Shown one piece after another: positions 44,250-52,962 of a stretch of DNA of 64,000 bases. The stretch lies in the NCBI RefSeq assembly GCF_022267315.1, contig NZ_JAIKLE010000007.1:124001-188000 (forward strand), read 5' to 3'. The stretch comes from Maribellus maritimus (GTDB lineage Bacteria; Bacteroidota; Bacteroidia; Bacteroidales; Prolixibacteraceae). The notes under the pieces are model-generated. The model saw nothing but the letters and a program-made list of their open reading frames with translations. It was not told the origin of the DNA and did no database searches. Both the position numbers and the translations under genes were made by a program. The first letter of the stretch is position 1, and each line of letters opens with the position of its first letter.

Positions 44250-45353
44250 TTATACAAGGAGCTGCTTCCCTCCAAAATATTCTTTCAGAAATCGTATAAA
44301 ATTCCCGTGCATTATATTTTCGATGTCAACCGATTTGTATCCCCTGTTTTTTAACAAGCCGGGCAGTTTTTGAATGTCAGCAATGGTGTCCAAATCGTAC
44401 GGACACTGTTCTGTTCCAAAAGCGCCATCCAGGTCACTGCCTACACCCGCATGCAGCGAGTCGCCTGCCAGCTGGCAAATGTGGTCGATGTTGTCGGCCA
44501 TAATTTCCAGGGTTACATTTCGTGCTTTGGGTGTTGATTCGCCGCGAATCCAGTCGGGTACCATCATCCAGGCATCCAGTGCAACTCCAATAACAGCGTT
44601 GTGTTGAATTAATTCGTTGATCATTTCGTCAGAAAACTGGCGGTTATGGTTGACAAATTTCCGGCAATTATTGTGGCTCGCCCAAACCGGCCCATTGTAT
44701 ATTTCCAAAGCATGCCAAAATGCGTCATCATTCAGGTGGGTGGCATCCAGAATCATATTTAATTTTTCCATGGTTTTGAGCAGTTCAACTCCTCGTTCAT
44801 TCAGGCGACCGGAAGAATCAGTTCCGTTGGCATAAATTCCCGGACCGTAATGCGCCGGGCCAACGGCTCGCAATCCATGGTTGTAGGCACGAAGCAAGTG
44901 CTCCATTGAAATAATTGAATCCGCACCTTCCAGACTCAGGACGTAACAAATGGGGGATTTTTCATTTGGAATTTCCCAGAGTTTCAGACTTTCTTCCAGC
45001 GATTTTGCATCGGTGATTTGTTTCATTTCACCGGCTTCTTCCATGGTGCGGTACCACTGCAACTGCCCCTGTGTCTGCGCCCAGGCCTGTTCCTGTGAAT
45101 ACCATCCGGGTATCGGACTTCCAGGTTTTACCACCCGGCTGATTTGTGTGGCAACCACCAATCCCACTTTTCCTTCTCTTAATGCCGGAAACGAAACGGT
45201 GTTTCGTCCGCGATCCGGTTTATCCGTCATCCCCTTTTCGCTGGCACGGATTTGCTGCACTGTCCAGCGCTGATCACGGTTCCATTCCATCGCGTTCATC
45301 GCAATATCCAGATGCGCATCAAAACAAAGTATTTTCTCTTTTTTATAACTCAT
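44250..45353 (-). CDS. Membrane dipeptidase-like M19 peptidase
   Basis: 367 residues, metal-dependent amidohydrolase fold of the renal dipeptidase family. Metal-site motifs are visible: CFDAHLDIAM (HxD), SLEGADSI (bridging E), LDATHLND, WASHNNCRK and VGSDLDGAFG. M19 enzymes hydrolyse dipeptides and often accept a D-amino acid at the C-terminal position. No signal peptide is seen, so it appears cytoplasmic. It is the last gene after the D-amino acid enzyme, RidA and GntP permease, separated from the former by a 136-base spacer with palindromes. Confidence 0.9.
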   Translation of the reverse strand: MSYKKEKILCFDAHLDIAMNAMEWNRDQRWTVQQIRASEKGMTDKPDRGRNTVSFPALREGKVGLVVATQISRVVKPGSPIPGWYSQEQAWAQTQGQLQWYRTMEEAGEMKQITDAKSLEESLKLWEIPNEKSPICYVLSLEGADSIISMEHLLRAYNHGLRAVGPAHYGPGIYANGTDSSGRLNERGVELLKTMEKLNMILDATHLNDDAFWHALEIYNGPVWASHNNCRKFVNHNRQFSDEMINELIQHNAVIGVALDAWMMVPDWIRGESTPKARNVTLEIMADNIDHICQLAGDSLHAGVGSDLDGAFGTEQCPYDLDTIADIQKLPGLLKNRGYKSVDIENIMHGNFIRFLKEYFGGKQLLV

Positions 45354-45414
45354 TTTAATGAAGATATGTTGGTTGTTTTAATATTATATCCTACTTTTTA
45401 ACTCTCCCTCTTTT

Positions 45415-45471
45415 CCCTCTCTTTTAAAAGAGAGGGACGATTGTATCCCGATAGTTATCGGGGCTGCAATC
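45415..45471. repeat. REP-like palindrome cluster within the operon
   Basis: A perfect 22-bp palindrome CCCTCTCTTTTAAAAGAGAGGG (45415-45436) is followed by a second hairpin CCCGAT-AGTT-ATCGGG (45447-45462) nested in GATTG/CAATC arms (45439-45443/45467-45471). Its general make-up (CACCCTGATT then CCCTCTC palindrome on the minus strand) recalls the ends of the DUF559 element in ileS. Confidence 0.55.
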
Positions 45472-45489
45472 AGGGTGAGTTTGATTTTC

Positions 45490-46599
45490 TTATCTCCACT
45501 CACTATAAAAATCAAAAGTTCTTTTTCGGGCAATAACGTCCCATGTTTTCACTGCTTTCCGGTTTTCAACTACATAAACCTGTTCGTGCAATGCAATGGT
45601 GGGGCAAATATGGATGGGGATGGCATAAATAAAATCACCGGGATTTAGCTTTTCAGCATGTGGAGTTGAAAGAACCAGATGTTCTTCACTTTGGTTTTCG
45701 ACACCGTTCACCAGAAGATCCATAAATTCCAATCGCGGATGCGGCATTTCCGACGCCATGGCTTTGTGCCCCAAATCCAAACAAACCTTTCCGTAAGGTT
45801 TACTGATTATGCGGCCAGCAAGAACAGCAGCGTTTAAAAAATCAAGGTCGGATATGTTCTTTTTATAGCCAGCGTCCCACAAAATTGGTGTTCCCGGGCA
45901 AAGTGTCCTGTTTTTGTATTTTGCATGAATGGGAAACGTAAATGTTCCTCCGCAAGCCAGTTCGTTGATTTCAATTCCCGCATTTTTCAGATTCAGAATC
46001 AATTCATCTACTGACTTAAAATCATTTTCACATTGTGTCTCTCGCGTTTTTAAATCCGAAACATGAATGTGCCCGTCGTAAATATGTAATCCGGTTAATT
46101 CTAACCAAGGCCTTTTTGAGATTGTTTGTGCAAGCTGAAAGGCGGGCTCCGGTTCAATTCCGGTTCGGTGCATTCCGTTATCGATATCGATAAAAACATT
46201 TACCTTCTGTTGTTGTTTTTTTGCTTCTTCCGTTAAGTCGGCAACTGCTTTTTTATGATCAACAAGTACAGAAAATTTTACCCGGGGAAATTTAGTTACA
46301 ATACTGAAATACTTTTTGATATCGGGCCCAAGAAGAGGGTAAGCCAGTAAAATATCTGTTCCGCCGTTGGCTGCGGTCATCTCCATTTCGGTAAGTGTGG
46401 CACATTTAAATTTGGTGATCTTCTGCTGGACCTGAAGCCGGACAACCTCGGCCATTTTATGTGTTTTTACATGAGGCCGTAACCGCGAAACATCGTCTGC
46501 AACTTTTATCATCCTGCGAATGTTTTCCTTTATCCGGTTGGGATAGATCAAAACAGACGGCGTAAAAACCTCGCTTTCATTTTTTATCTTGTACCACAT
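45490..46599 (-). CDS. Fold-type III PLP enzyme, D-serine dehydratase or D-threonine aldolase
   Basis: 369 residues with an alanine-racemase-type barrel and a C-terminal beta domain. The PLP lysine should be K45 in RPHVKTHK. Near the C-terminus HICPT gives H330 and C332, an H-x-C pair that, from memory, matches the zinc ligands of the eukaryotic-type D-serine dehydratases (DSD1). D-threonine aldolases are close relatives and cannot be ruled out. Either way the enzyme would break down a D-hydroxy amino acid. RidA next door, which hydrolyses the 2-aminoacrylate that dehydratases release, favours the dehydratase reading. Confidence 0.85.
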   Translation of the reverse strand: MWYKIKNESEVFTPSVLIYPNRIKENIRRMIKVADDVSRLRPHVKTHKMAEVVRLQVQQKITKFKCATLTEMEMTAANGGTDILLAYPLLGPDIKKYFSIVTKFPRVKFSVLVDHKKAVADLTEEAKKQQQKVNVFIDIDNGMHRTGIEPEPAFQLAQTISKRPWLELTGLHIYDGHIHVSDLKTRETQCENDFKSVDELILNLKNAGIEINELACGGTFTFPIHAKYKNRTLCPGTPILWDAGYKKNISDLDFLNAAVLAGRIISKPYGKVCLDLGHKAMASEMPHPRLEFMDLLVNGVENQSEEHLVLSTPHAEKLNPGDFIYAIPIHICPTIALHEQVYVVENRKAVKTWDVIARKRTFDFYSEWR

Positions 46600-46610
46600 A
46601 GTTTTTGATT

Positions 46611-47075
46611 CTACTCTTCTTTCAATTCAAAAATACACTCCACTTCTACAGCAATATTCCCGGGCAGTGACATTCCAACAGCGCTTCGTGCTCCTTTCCC
46701 GTTTTCTTCTCCAAAAATATCAACCATCAACTGGCTAAACCCATTAATTGTCTGCGGATGTTGTTCAAATTCTGGGTAGCAGTTTACCATTCCCAGTGTT
46801 TTTATCAGGCGTTTGATTTTTCCTAAATCACCAATTTGTGCCTTGATGGTTGCGAGCATAGTAAGCCCAACCTGGCGGGCAGCCAACTGCCCTTCTTCCA
46901 AAGTAAGATCTTTTCCTACTTTCCCTTTGATTAATATTCCGTCGCTTTGTAAAGGCCCCTGGCCGGAAACGTACAACTGGTTACCCGCGATTACTACCGG
47001 ATGATATATCCCTCCCAGCGGAGGAGCGGGCGGAAGTTCAAGTCCTAAAGCTTTAATTTCTTCTTCTACATTCAT
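46611..47075 (-). CDS. RidA-family enamine/imine deaminase
   Basis: 154 residues, slightly longer than E. coli RidA (about 128). The conserved stretches are HPVVIAGNQLYVSGQGPL, EGQLAARQVGLTMLATIKAQ and GARSAVGMSLPGNIAVEVE, with the arginine (R130) that corresponds to the catalytic R105 of E. coli RidA. It hydrolyses reactive enamines such as 2-aminoacrylate. In this operon it would clean up the product of the neighbouring PLP enzyme. 11 bases separate it from that gene and 12 from the permease. Confidence 0.88.
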   Translation of the reverse strand: MNVEEEIKALGLELPPAPPLGGIYHPVVIAGNQLYVSGQGPLQSDGILIKGKVGKDLTLEEGQLAARQVGLTMLATIKAQIGDLGKIKRLIKTLGMVNCYPEFEQHPQTINGFSQLMVDIFGEENGKGARSAVGMSLPGNIAVEVECIFELKEE

Positions 47076-47087
47076 GTGATATATGAT

Positions 47088-48407
47088 TTAAATAAAGTTA
47101 TTCAACAATAAAATTACAAGGATTCCAACAATTGAAATGGTGGTTTCCATCACAGTCCAGGTAAAAAATGTTTCTTTTACTGAAATGTTGAAATATTCCT
47201 TAAACATCCAGAAACCGCCATCATTTACATGCGAAAGCATAAGACTTCCCGAGCCGATTGCCAGTACCATCAGTTCAGGAGAAACGCCGGGGTTGGAAGC
47301 CAGCGGCAAAACAATTCCGGCCGCTGTCATTCCGGCAACTGTTGCAGAACCAACCGAAACTCTTATAACAGCAGCTATTAACCAGGCCAAAATTAAGGGC
47401 GACATTCCCGATTGGCTTAACAGCCTGCCTAAATAATCGCTGATTCCGCTGGCCACCAAAACTTCTTTTAATCCGCCTGCGCCTGCCAGAATCAGCAAAA
47501 TCATAGCAATGCTCGAAATGGCCTGGACCATGCCATCCATCACTACTTTCATTCTTTTTCCTCTCCTTATCCCCAGCGTGTATATCGCAAACAATACAGA
47601 TAACAGCATTGCAATTACCGGATCTCCGATTCCCTTTATAAATGGGTAAAATATTGTGTCCTCATTAATAACCTTTGTAAATAATCCTGAAAAACCAATC
47701 AAAATTACCGGCATCAAAGCAGTTATAATGCTGATAAGAGTTGACGGCAATTCTTTTTCATCCAAAATATTTTGACCTGTAAATTCTTTAAGCGGAGTCG
47801 CTTTTATTTTTTTGAACCGTGGAGAAAGAACCGGCCCGGCAATAATTATCGCCGGAATAGCCACCAGAAATCCGTAAAAAATAGTTTTCCCCATACTAGC
47901 ACCAAACATTCCGGCAATGGCTGTTGGAGCAGGGTGAGGCGGCAAATAACCATGCGTAACCGACAAAGAGGCCAGCATGGGTAAGCCAACAAAAATCAAA
48001 GGCAATCCGGTTGAAGCAGCAACCGTAAAAACAATTGGAACAAGAATGACAAACCCAACGGAGTAAAACATAGGAATTCCAACTATAAATCCTGTTAACA
48101 TCAGTGCCCAGTGAATTTTTTTCAGACCAAATGTTGCAATCAGCGTTTGCGTTATTTTTTGTGCGGCGCCGCTGTCGGCGACCAGTTTCCCCAGCATAGA
48201 TCCAAAACCAAGGATCAAAACAAGCAAACCCAAAGTGTCACCCATCCCTTTTTTGATTGCCTCTACAATTGTTTCGATCGGAAGCCCCATCATTACCCCC
48301 ACATAAATACAAACCAGGGTGAAAGAAATAAACGCATTGATTTTTGCAATAGTTATAAGGATGAGAAGAATTACTACTCCCGTGAAAACGATAATTAAAG
48401 GCATCAT
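47088..48407 (-). CDS. GntP-family permease (gluconate / D-serine type)
   Basis: About 439 residues from the ATG at 48407, close to the length of GntT/DsdX. About twelve hydrophobic helices; family marks include GFGSMLGKLVADSGAA, LPPHPAPTAIAGMFGA and GSGSLMLSHVNDGGFWMFKEYF. A GTG 21 codons upstream is in frame, but a TATCTTTG promoter element lies at 48459-48466 between the two, so the shorter form is preferred. The GntP family includes gluconate and D-serine (DsdX) carriers; the downstream D-amino acid enzyme and RidA favour D-serine or a relative. First gene of the operon. Confidence 0.87.
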   Translation of the reverse strand: MMPLIIVFTGVVILLILITIAKINAFISFTLVCIYVGVMMGLPIETIVEAIKKGMGDTLGLLVLILGFGSMLGKLVADSGAAQKITQTLIATFGLKKIHWALMLTGFIVGIPMFYSVGFVILVPIVFTVAASTGLPLIFVGLPMLASLSVTHGYLPPHPAPTAIAGMFGASMGKTIFYGFLVAIPAIIIAGPVLSPRFKKIKATPLKEFTGQNILDEKELPSTLISIITALMPVILIGFSGLFTKVINEDTIFYPFIKGIGDPVIAMLLSVLFAIYTLGIRRGKRMKVVMDGMVQAISSIAMILLILAGAGGLKEVLVASGISDYLGRLLSQSGMSPLILAWLIAAVIRVSVGSATVAGMTAAGIVLPLASNPGVSPELMVLAIGSGSLMLSHVNDGGFWMFKEYFNISVKETFFTWTVMETTISIVGILVILLLNNFI

Positions 48408-48458
48408 AACAAACCAAATAACAGGGAAAATGAAATAGATTCCCTTCGTTACGTATCT

Positions 48459-48466
48459 CAAAGATA
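48459..48466 (-). promoter_or_regulatory. Putative -7 element of the GntP-RidA operon
   Basis: TATCTTTG on the minus strand, an exact TAnnTTTG match. A transcript from here would begin near 48452 and exclude the upstream GTG start. Confidence 0.5.
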
Positions 48467-48565
48467 ACACGCTAATCTTATTTTTGTGAAAAAAATATCG
48501 GTTAACTTTATCAAAAATTGTCGGTTTGTGAGAAAAAGAATAATCGATTTGGCAAAATCCGGCAG

Positions 48566-48595
48566 TTTGAAAAGATCAAATTATTTATACTTTTG
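48566..48595 (+). promoter_or_regulatory. Putative promoter of the 31-residue membrane peptide
   Basis: TTTG at 48566-48569, an 18-base spacer, and TACTTTTG at 48588-48595. Confidence 0.6.
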
Positions 48596-48633
48596 AAAAA
48601 CAAAAGTCAAATCAAATTTAAATTCCGGAGTCC

Positions 48634-48729
48634 ATGTATTTTATAAGAATAATAATTCTGCTGGTAATAATTCTACTTCTGGTCTTTATTGTATGGGGAA
48701 TAAAAAGTAAAAAAAATAATCGTTTTTAG
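48634..48729 (+). CDS. 31-residue single-helix membrane peptide
   Basis: MYFIRIIILLVIILLLVFIV, then WGIKSKKNNRF and a TAG stop. One hydrophobic helix fills most of the peptide, flanked by a positive tail that should stay in the cytoplasm. A CGGAG lies three bases before the ATG, and a good Bacteroidota promoter lies 38 bases upstream; both are unusual for a chance frame. It resembles other single-helix regulatory peptides only in form. No partner is evident. Confidence 0.45.
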   Translation: MYFIRIIILLVIILLLVFIVWGIKSKKNNRF

Positions 48730-48805
48730 TTGAACTGGACTTCCGTTCTGCATATTGTTTCTCTAAAACAATTTTGCATGGTAAGTTCCCGATTTTGGCA
48801 GAGTT

Positions 48806-48840
48806 GAATAAAAATAGCTCCCCATCAACATGAGGAGCTA
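48806..48840 (-). terminator. Minus-strand terminator-like hairpin
   Basis: TAGCTCC-.-CAT / ATG-.-GGAGCTA at 48815-48840; with a G-U pair on the minus strand the stem is 11 bp and is followed by a T run. Confidence 0.55.
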
Positions 48841-48999
48841 CAAGTCGGTTAGTAAAAAATATTTTTTCACTTAACTAACTAAACCTTTATTAGGACTTCG
48901 CTTGTCAAGATAGGTTTAATCATATGTTCTTTATTTTTTTTCTCAGCATTATTTTATTGATAAAATTTGTTTAGGCTGTATCTTCAATCATTTGTAACA

Positions 49000-49044
49000 T
49001 TATTAAATAGAAAAGCCATCTCAAAACATACTTTGAGACGGCTT
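49000..49044 (-). terminator. Terminator of the nucleoside transporter gene
   Basis: Stem 49013-49025/49032-49044 (AAGCCATCTCAAA with TTTGAGACGGCTT). The one non-Watson-Crick position is G-U on the minus strand but A-C on the plus strand, so it serves the minus strand; a T-rich tail follows. Confidence 0.65.
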
Positions 49045-49240
49045 CTTAAAAGTTTAAGTTAGTTATTAACTAAAATAACTAACTTAATAGATTTTCTTAA
49101 TTGCTATTGGTTTAATCAGACATCCAATTTTTTTTCTTATCCTATGATTTAATCGACTGTCGTTACTTTATAAAGCGATAATATTTTTGTAGCTACTCCG
49201 CCCGGTTATCGGGTAATCAAATATTAGGTGTTTTTTGGCT

Positions 49241-50701
49241 TTACCCCAGTATCATCCCAATAATTGTTGCGCTCATTAAAGAAGCCAGTGTTCCGGCCAG
49301 CAGCGCAGGAATTCCATATTTTGAGAGCAATACGCGCCGGCCAGGAGCCAGTGCACCAATTCCGCCGATTTGAATGCCAATGGAAGAAAAATTTGCAAAA
49401 CCACACAATATATACGTAGCCATTATTACCGACTTGGTTTCGGTAAATACGCCGGTAGCTTTTAAATCGGCTAAACTGATGTAGCCAATAAACTCGGTAA
49501 GAATCAGTTTTTCACCGAGAAGACGACCAACGGTGATTATGTCTTCAGGGCAAACACCAATCAGCCACATAAGCGGTGCAAAAGTATAACCAAGAATAAA
49601 TTGCAGCGAAAGACCATCATACCGGCCATTTGTTCCACGTGCGATAACTTCGTTTAAAGATGTCCATTCGCCAATTTTGCCTACAATAAAATTAAACATT
49701 GCAATAAAGGCGATAAAAGCCAACAACATTGCAGCAACATTAACAGCCAGTTTTACACCTTCGCTGGTTCCGTTTGTAATCGCATCCAAAACATTACTGC
49801 CAATTTTATCTCTGCTTACTTCAATTTCTTTGTTTATTGCATCAGTGGGAGGAACAAGCATCTTTGAAAAAATAATAGCAGCGGGTGCCGCCATAACTGA
49901 GGCTGTTAAGAGATGTTTGGCAAACTCAAGGCGTAACATCGGGTCGTCGCCGCCAAGCAGCGCGATGTATGCAGCCAAAACCCCACCCGCTAAAGTAGCC
50001 ATTCCACCGGTCATCACGAGCAAAATTTCTGATTTACTCATTTTTTCAAGATAGGCTTTGATCATCAATGGCGATTCTGTTTGGCCGAGAAAAATATTGC
50101 CGGCAACCGATAGCGCCTCAGCACCTGAAATTTTGAGGGCTTTTGTAAATACCCATGCCAACCCGTATACTACCTTCTGAATAATTCCCCAATAAAACAG
50201 AAGGCTGGTCAGTGCAGAAAAGAAAATAATGGTAGGCAATACCTGAAATAAAAATATATATCCATACGTTTCGGCATCCATTAAATCGCCCAATAAAAAT
50301 GTACTTCCTTCTTTTGTGAAATCAAGAATTTTGACAAATATTTTTCCCAGAAATTCAAAAATTATCCGAATAAAAGGAACGTATAAAACTCCGATTGCCA
50401 GCAAGACCTGAATCAGTAAACCGATAAAAACGGTACGCCATGGAATATTCCGACGACTGGTGCTGAACAACCAACCTAAAAATATAAGTACAGTCATTCC
50501 AAGTAGTCCTCTGAAAATAGTAGTTATTGAAAAAGGCTTTTCTCGTTCTTTTGAAAGTAAAAGAACCGAAGTGTCGGTTTTATCTTGCTGGGGAGAAACC
50601 TGTTCTGTTTGATTATCTTCTGAATCGGCGGGTTGTGCAAAAGCGGGTTGAACAAATAAAAAGCCGGTAAAAATTACCAGCAATACTATAAGGTGTTTCA
50701 T
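49241..50701 (-). CDS. Concentrative nucleoside transporter (CNT/NupC family)
   Basis: 486 residues. An N-terminal signal-like segment and a polar Gln/Asp stretch of about 50 residues, then the CNT core with about ten helices. Conserved motifs for nucleoside and sodium binding are present: GNIFLGQTESPL and the C-terminal CGFANFSSIGIQIGG. It should take up nucleosides with Na+ or H+. The exported N-terminal extension is longer than in E. coli NupC. Starts 11 bases after the BFN/UVR gene, so it shares that promoter. Confidence 0.92.
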   Translation of the reverse strand: MKHLIVLLVIFTGFLFVQPAFAQPADSEDNQTEQVSPQQDKTDTSVLLLSKEREKPFSITTIFRGLLGMTVLIFLGWLFSTSRRNIPWRTVFIGLLIQVLLAIGVLYVPFIRIIFEFLGKIFVKILDFTKEGSTFLLGDLMDAETYGYIFLFQVLPTIIFFSALTSLLFYWGIIQKVVYGLAWVFTKALKISGAEALSVAGNIFLGQTESPLMIKAYLEKMSKSEILLVMTGGMATLAGGVLAAYIALLGGDDPMLRLEFAKHLLTASVMAAPAAIIFSKMLVPPTDAINKEIEVSRDKIGSNVLDAITNGTSEGVKLAVNVAAMLLAFIAFIAMFNFIVGKIGEWTSLNEVIARGTNGRYDGLSLQFILGYTFAPLMWLIGVCPEDIITVGRLLGEKLILTEFIGYISLADLKATGVFTETKSVIMATYILCGFANFSSIGIQIGGIGALAPGRRVLLSKYGIPALLAGTLASLMSATIIGMILG

Positions 50702-50712
50702 CTATTGTGACA

Positions 50713-51306
50713 TTATTTTTTTCTTTTCTTTAACTCATCCCGAATAACAGAGGCTTTTTCATAGTCTTCATTTTTTACCGCTTCGTCAAGCATCTCATTT
50801 AATTCGTTTAACGAATATTGGGCATAGGTTGACGATTCTGACTCTTCCATCTCCTCTTCATCGGCATAGCTTCTTACCGGCGAATTTTCGTCGTCGATTT
50901 CAAGAACAATTCCCGCTTTCTTTAAAATATCTTCCGATGTGTAAATTGGGCATCTGAAACGCAGGGCAAGCGCAACTGCATCAGATGTTCTGGAATCGAT
51001 TTTTATCTCTTTCCCTTCCATTTCGCACAACAACTCCGAATAAAAAATGCCTTCTTCCAGTTTATAAATGGTTACTTCCAGCAATGCAATATTAAAAGCC
51101 AGTGCCATGTTTTTTATCAGATCGTGTGTAAGCGGACGCGGTGGTTTTAACCCTTCCAATTGAATGGCAATTGCCTGGGCTTCAACCGGGCCAATAATAA
51201 TAGGAATTCTTCTCTCTCCATTTTCTTCTGCCAAAACCAATGCGTAGGCTCCTGATTGTGTTTGACTTACTGAAAGCCCCAGAATGTTCAAACGAATTTT
51301 TTGCAT
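50713..51306 (-). CDS. Bifunctional nuclease (BFN) domain protein with UVR motif
   Basis: 197 residues from the ATG at 51306; 16 codons upstream are in frame but lie across the promoter. Residues about 1-135 form the BFN/DUF151 domain: LGLSVSQTQSGAYALVLAEENGERRIPIIIGPVEAQAIAIQLEG, SRTSDAVALALRFRCPIYTSE. The C-terminal 35 residues (SLNELNEMLDEAVKNEDYEKASVIRDELKK) are a UVR motif, which binds UvrB-like or ClpC-like partners. Its physiological role in bacteria is not settled. Possibly coupled to the transporter downstream. Confidence 0.9.
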   Translation of the reverse strand: MQKIRLNILGLSVSQTQSGAYALVLAEENGERRIPIIIGPVEAQAIAIQLEGLKPPRPLTHDLIKNMALAFNIALLEVTIYKLEEGIFYSELLCEMEGKEIKIDSRTSDAVALALRFRCPIYTSEDILKKAGIVLEIDDENSPVRSYADEEEMEESESSTYAQYSLNELNEMLDEAVKNEDYEKASVIRDELKKRKK

Positions 51307-51338
51307 ATTAGTATAATAGGCTTTTTTTACCGTGAAAG

Positions 51339-51371
51339 CAAATATAACAATCATTTTTGTTTATTGTCAAA
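51339..51371 (-). promoter_or_regulatory. Promoter of the BFN-nucleoside transporter pair
   Basis: On the minus strand TATATTTG (51346 to 51339) with TTTG 21 bases before it (51371 to 51368). Transcription would start near 51332, supporting the ATG at 51306. Confidence 0.55.
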
Positions 51372-51580
51372 TAACACAATTGGAAATGTGGTTTGCATAA
51401 AACTAAGTTATTGATTTTCTATTTGTTTTGTTCATCTTGTTTTTTTCAGTGTTCGATAACATGTGATAAAAAACTAAATCGGGTATTTTCCAATAGAATT
51501 GCCGGCTTTGTTTTAAAGTTTTACTCCGGATGTAGTTTTTAGAACTTTATTTCGACTAATTATCAGGAATTCATGAGAAA

Positions 51581-52078
51581 ATGAAAAAGCAAAAACCAAA
51601 TAGGAAGACCTTTAGCGAACTGCTTGAAAAGAATCAGGGACTTATTCATAAAATCACATTAATATATGTCGATAACCCGGCCGATAGAGAAGATCTGTTC
51701 CAGGAAATTTGTTTGCAGCTCTGGAAGTCATACCCAAATTTCAGAGAGGAATCGAAGTTTAACACCTGGATGTACAGAGTAGCATTAAATACGGCTGTTA
51801 GCAATATACGGAAAACCAAAAATAGTTTTGCTTTTGAATCCATGGGCAATTATAAACAAATTCCGGCTGAACCTGCGGATGATAACGAGGATATTCTGCA
51901 ATTATACAGAGCCGTTTCAAAACTGAACCTAATTGACAAAGCAATTATCTTGCTCTGGCTGGAAGAAAAAAGCTATGACGAAATCGCATCGGTTACGGGG
52001 CTTACAAAATCGAATGTAAGTGTAAAACTAATGCGTATTAAGAGAAAATTGGAAGAAATGATAAACGATGCAAATTAG
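51581..52078 (+). CDS. ECF-type RNA polymerase sigma factor
   Basis: 165 residues with region 2 (DNPADREDLFQEICLQLWKSYPNFREESKFNTWMYRVALNTAVSNIRK) and region 4 (LNLIDKAIILLWLEEKSYDEIASVTGLTKSNVSVKLMRIKRKLEEM) of sigma-70 proteins. There is no regulatory extension. It is followed 8 bases later by a membrane protein gene, as sigma/anti-sigma pairs are, though that protein is not a standard anti-sigma factor. Its regulon cannot be read here. Confidence 0.92.
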   Translation: MKKQKPNRKTFSELLEKNQGLIHKITLIYVDNPADREDLFQEICLQLWKSYPNFREESKFNTWMYRVALNTAVSNIRKTKNSFAFESMGNYKQIPAEPADDNEDILQLYRAVSKLNLIDKAIILLWLEEKSYDEIASVTGLTKSNVSVKLMRIKRKLEEMINDAN

Positions 52079-52086
52079 CAGAAGTC

Positions 52087-52824
52087 ATGAATGAAAAAAA
52101 ATTAAAAGAAATGTGGAACAAAACTGAGAATCTATTTGAAATTTCCGGTTACGGAAGTTCAGATATTGAACAGTTTCTTTCCGGCAGATCAAAAAGTACT
52201 GCCCGGGGAGTACGAAAAATAATTATAATGGATCTGATTGTAAAAGCACTTGTTGTTGTGACGCTTGGAGTAGATTTTATTCTTTATTACGACACAACAA
52301 ATGTGACATTTGTATGCATCGCCGGTATTTTATTACTCGCAGGCTTATTGTTTTTTCAAAGAAGAATGCTTGTACATTTTAACAAAATTGCGGATCATGG
52401 ACAAACAACCCGCGACACGCTTATTTCAATGCTTACCTATCTGAAAACCAAATTCAACCTTACACTTCTGGCTGTTTCAATAACCTATTTATTTTTGTTT
52501 ATAGCCGGAATTCTCATCTACTTCTATTTGGTTTACGAAAAAGTGCGACCTTTTGACGGAACTGATATAGTTGTATTTGCCGGGTTTATTGTTTTGGGTA
52601 TTGTTTTTAATTTTGTTGCCAATAAAGTTCTGATTAAATACCAGATAAAACATTTGGAACTTTGTTTGAATGACATGAACATGAATGAGGATGCGATGAC
52701 AATAGTATCTCAAAATATTGAAACACAGAAAAAACAGAACAGAACAAATCAGTTTTTGCTGGGAATAGTACTTTTGATTGGATTTTTATTGTTGGTCGGG
52801 GTTTTTAAGAATGTGTTGGGTTAG
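52087..52824 (+). CDS. Membrane protein paired with the ECF sigma factor
   Basis: 245 residues. A short cytoplasmic N-terminus (EKKLKEMWNKTENLFEISGYGSSDIEQFLSGRS) is followed by two helices, a soluble loop, two helices, a further loop and a final helix, about five in all. The N-terminal piece could bind the sigma factor, as the small anti-sigma domains do, but lacks a ZAS motif. Position and spacing are the main reason to link it to the sigma factor. No named family recognised. Confidence 0.6.
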   Translation: MNEKKLKEMWNKTENLFEISGYGSSDIEQFLSGRSKSTARGVRKIIIMDLIVKALVVVTLGVDFILYYDTTNVTFVCIAGILLLAGLLFFQRRMLVHFNKIADHGQTTRDTLISMLTYLKTKFNLTLLAVSITYLFLFIAGILIYFYLVYEKVRPFDGTDIVVFAGFIVLGIVFNFVANKVLIKYQIKHLELCLNDMNMNEDAMTIVSQNIETQKKQNRTNQFLLGIVLLIGFLLLVGVFKNVLG

Positions 52825-52962
52825 CCTGTATTTTACAGGGAGAACTTATGTTGGGGGCTATTCGAATGATAAGTTTAAAAGACATATTACGGTAACAAAA
52901 AAAGTAGTTTAACCATCTTTGTTTACCCCTCTGTTTTTAAATTGAAAGAAAATTTATTTTTA

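Larger units (their letters stand above)
48730..49240. other. Intergenic with two minus-strand terminator hairpins
   Basis: About 510 bases without a supported gene. It holds hairpins at 48815-48840 and 49013-49044, both of which pair best on the minus strand, and a perfect 14-bp inverted repeat at 49054-49067/49074-49087. The A/T-rich rest shows nothing else. A minus-strand small RNA between the two hairpins is possible, but no promoter was found. Confidence 0.5.

Noticed and set aside
48879-48949. Minus-strand mini-gene between the two hairpins
   Set aside because: On careful reading the frame stops after nine codons.
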